Source: Betaproteobacteria bacterium (GTDB lineage: Bacteria; Pseudomonadota; Gammaproteobacteria; Burkholderiales; SG8-41). Taken from it: a stretch of 25,930 nt of DNA. Positions 23,989 through 25,930 of this stretch are shown here, piece by piece. The position numbers and the translations under genes are program-made. Every line of letters begins with the position of its first letter. Position 1 is the first letter of the stretch. Where the stretch lies: contig JANXSE010000370.1 of the NCBI GenBank assembly GCA_025356695.1, positions 1 to 25,930 of the forward strand, given 5' to 3'. A model generated the notes under the pieces. That model made no database searches. It worked only from the letters and a program-made list of their open reading frames with translations, and was not told the DNA's origin.

Positions 23989-24017
23989 TTTTTCTCCGTG
24001 AACGATTTTTCGAATTC

Positions 24018-25181
24018 TCAAGTCAGCGTGCGCATCAGCGCATGAAGTTTCGCCTTCGCCTCGAAACCCACGCCGGGAATCTGCGGCAGCGAAACGTAAC
24101 CGCCCTCAACCGGCGTCTTGTCGGCGAAACCGCCGAAGGGCTGGAACACATCCGGATAGGATTCATTGCCGCCGAGTCCGAGGCCGGCGGCGATATTCAG
24201 CGACATCTGGTGCCCGCCGTGCGGTATGCAACGCCGCGGCGACCACGCGTTGGCCTTCAGCATCTCGACGGTGCGCAAATATTCGACGAGGCCGTAAGAC
24301 AGCGCGCAATCGAACTGCAGCCAGTCGCGTTCGGCGCGCATGCCGCCGTGGCGGATCAGATTGCGCGCGTCCAGCGTCGAAAACAGGTTTTCACCAGTCG
24401 CCATCGGCCCCTTGTAGTGATTGGCGAGTTCAGCCTGCAACTGGAAGTCGAGCGGATCTCCCGCCTCTTCGTACCAGAACAGGCCATAGGGTTCCAGCGC
24501 ACGCGCGTATTCGACGGCGGTTTTCAGATCGAAGCGACCGTTGGCATCGACGGCGACATTCTTGCCGCCGCCCGCCACCTTGATCACCGCTTCAATGCGT
24601 TTTAAGTCTTCGGCCAGCGGCGCACCGCCGATTTTCATTTTCACCACGCTGTAACCGAGATCGAGATACTTCTTCATCTCGTCCTGCAAGACCGTGAGGT
24701 TTTTGCCAGGATAGTAATAACCGCCCGCCGCGTAGATGAACACCTTGTCGTCGACCTCGCCGCCGCGGTAACGCTCACCAAGCACGCGATACAGCGGCTT
24801 GCCCTCGATTTTCGCTACCGCATCCCACACCGCCATATCGAGAACGCCGACGGCGACCGAGCGTTCGCCGTGGCCGCCGGGCTTTTCATTCGCCATCAGC
24901 GTTGCCCACACTTTGTGCGGATCGAGATTGTCGCCAGCCTCGTTCACCAGCGCGGCCGGATCGGCCTCCATCAAACGCGGGATGAAACGCTCGCGCAGCA
25001 AACCGGCCTGCGCGTAGCGACCGTTGGAATTAAAACCGTAACCCGTGATGAATTTGCCATCGCGTTTAACGTCGGTGACAACGGCAACAACACTTGCCGT
25101 CATCTTGCTGAAGTCGATATAGGCGTTGCTGATTGCCGAATTGAGCGGTGCCACGGCCTGACGAATTGCAGTGATTCTCAT
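24018..25181 (-). CDS. tarD: D(-)-tartrate dehydratase, enolase superfamily
   Basis: Dehydrates D-tartrate to oxaloacetate with Mg2+. The 387-residue product closely follows the characterised Bradyrhizobium TarD from my memory of that family, with active-site residues displaced by one: Lys183 in VVKMKIGG (Lys184 in TarD), metal ligands Asp212 in VDANGRFD and Glu239 or Glu238 in WYEEAGDP and Glu264 in ATGENLFS, and His321 in IPHGGHQMS (His322). The N-terminal cap has NAYIDFSKMTAS and GGHGERSVAVG, also typical. The start overlaps the MmgE/PrpD stop in ATGA (25178-25181), so translation is coupled. The product oxaloacetate enters central metabolism directly. No tartrate transporter is in this operon; the tctBAC set 4 kb away could serve, but that is speculation. 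Confidence 0.9.
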   Translation of the reverse strand: MRITAIRQAVAPLNSAISNAYIDFSKMTASVVAVVTDVKRDGKFITGYGFNSNGRYAQAGLLRERFIPRLMEADPAALVNEAGDNLDPHKVWATLMANEKPGGHGERSVAVGVLDMAVWDAVAKIEGKPLYRVLGERYRGGEVDDKVFIYAAGGYYYPGKNLTVLQDEMKKYLDLGYSVVKMKIGGAPLAEDLKRIEAVIKVAGGGKNVAVDANGRFDLKTAVEYARALEPYGLFWYEEAGDPLDFQLQAELANHYKGPMATGENLFSTLDARNLIRHGGMRAERDWLQFDCALSYGLVEYLRTVEMLKANAWSPRRCIPHGGHQMSLNIAAGLGLGGNESYPDVFQPFGGFADKTPVEGGYVSLPQIPGVGFEAKAKLHALMRTLT

Positions 25182-25930
25182 GCTGCCCCCTTGATGGCCA
25201 TCAAATCGATCAACCGGCCGATGTCGGTCAGCGCGTCGAGCTTCCAGACAGTTTCCAGTATGTGGTCGGCCTGCCCCGCCTCCAGCCGTCCCCCGGTCAG
25301 TTCACGGAATTTATGTTCGACTTCTCCGTCAGAAAGCGGATTTTTCGCATGGCCCTTGAAGTATTCGACCGACGCACTGTGCGTTTTGCCGTCCTTCGTC
25401 GTCACCTCGATGACGCAGGGCCATTTCACCGGATGCAGTTGGGTAAACTCCGGCTTCTCGCGCAGGACCATGCGTTTCATCAGACCGGCAATGCGCGGAT
25501 CGCGCAGCCGCTCTTCGTCAAAACTCTTTTCACTGATGGTGCCGTCGACCAACGCTGCGGCAATGATGTACGGCAGGCTGTGATCGGCGGTTTCGCGCGT
25601 GCCCGGCTGCCACAACGGCGAAGCGCGATTAGTATAACGGTTGGCCACCCAGTAACTGTCGACGATGATCGATTCGATCTCTTCCGGCTTGACCTTGCCG
25701 TGTAATTCAATCGCAGCGGCAATCGGACTCTGCGAATGCACCACCGCCGGAAAATATTTGAGATGGGTTTCGCACACGCGAAACGGCCCGCCGCGTCCGC
25801 CGAACGGCGCCCACTCGAACTTCCCCACCGCGTGCTGCAAACCGGCCTTGCCCACAATCGCGTCATCGGGCCCCGTCAGTCCGGCCTCGGCAAGAATCGC
25901 CGCGAACACGCCATTACGCGCCGCATTGGC
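25178..25930 (-). CDS. MmgE/PrpD family protein, C-terminal part, cut by the window edge
   Basis: The frame is open to the last base of the window, so only the C-terminal part (about 250 residues) is seen and the start lies beyond. It is the second half of an MmgE/PrpD protein: GGRGGPFRVCETHLKYFPAVVHSQSP (substrate-loop region), the alpha-beta domain with IESIIVDSYW, ADHSLPYIIAAALVDGTI, and DPRIAGLMKRM, closing with the GEVEHKFREL end signature. It differs clearly from the other MmgE/PrpD protein at 16157-17530. Overlap of 4 bases with tarD shows they are made together, suggesting work on tartrate or an isomer, or on the neighbouring dicarboxylates. The internal ATG at 25909 is not a real start; the residues before it (ANAARNGV) are in family. 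Confidence 0.88.
   Translation of the reverse strand, partial: ANAARNGVFAAILAEAGLTGPDDAIVGKAGLQHAVGKFEWAPFGGRGGPFRVCETHLKYFPAVVHSQSPIAAAIELHGKVKPEEIESIIVDSYWVANRYTNRASPLWQPGTRETADHSLPYIIAAALVDGTISEKSFDEERLRDPRIAGLMKRMVLREKPEFTQLHPVKWPCVIEVTTKDGKTHSASVEYFKGHAKNPLSDGEVEHKFRELTGGRLEAGQADHILETVWKLDALTDIGRLIDLMAIKGAA

Overview
The window is GC-rich, gene-dense bacterial chromosome, most likely from a betaproteobacterium of Burkholderiales or Rhodocyclales type. The reasons are an EarP/EF-P pair with the rhamnosylatable Arg32, a complete tripartite tricarboxylate transporter (tctCAB) with MmgE/PrpD and acyl-CoA ligase neighbours, and a yqjD-yqjE-yqjK set. I see no rRNA, tRNA, CRISPR array, phage gene or insertion sequence, and no gene-free stretch longer than about 260 bases.

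Layout. 1-1.5 kb: an aldehyde dehydrogenase (succinate-semialdehyde type) on +, ending at a strong bidirectional terminator. 1.7-6.0 kb: a close-packed minus-strand series, read from high to low coordinate: yqjD, yqjE, yqjK-like, a small membrane protein, a cyclic-nucleotide-binding-domain protein, a DUF2726 protein, earP, efp. 6.25-8.7 kb: plus-strand lemA, a GIDE-domain membrane protein carrying an EF-hand, and an alpha/beta hydrolase. 8.7-14.4 kb: a minus-strand signalling island with three Ser/Thr protein kinases and one c-heme/HAMP membrane sensor. 14.5-21 kb: a minus-strand catabolic operon of VOC protein, tctB, tctA, tctC, MmgE/PrpD protein and acyl-CoA ligase. 21.2-22.3 kb: a ModA-like binding protein and a two-helix, pore-loop-like membrane protein on minus, divergent from a DUF2007 zinc-ribbon protein on +. 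22.8-25.9 kb: a minus-strand operon of a second MmgE/PrpD protein (cut by the window edge), D-tartrate dehydratase (tarD) and an Old Yellow Enzyme, ending in an intrinsic terminator.

The most interesting part is 6.2-14.4 kb. Two tandem paralogous kinases (11247-12539 and 12662-14356) have a cytoplasmic kinase domain, one transmembrane helix and then two or four canonical EF-hand loops, which the topology puts outside the cytoplasm. The adjacent GIDE protein also has a canonical EF-hand, and a membrane protein with a CxxCH heme site and HAMP domain but no output domain sits between the kinases. The third kinase has no membrane segment and ends in an internally duplicated 57-residue module. I infer a locus that couples calcium, and redox or ligand state sensed at heme, to protein phosphorylation; this is a hypothesis from architecture and gene order. 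The metabolic operons look like uptake and oxidation of small carboxylates. Only the tartrate step can be named with real confidence, because all the active-site residues of TarD line up.
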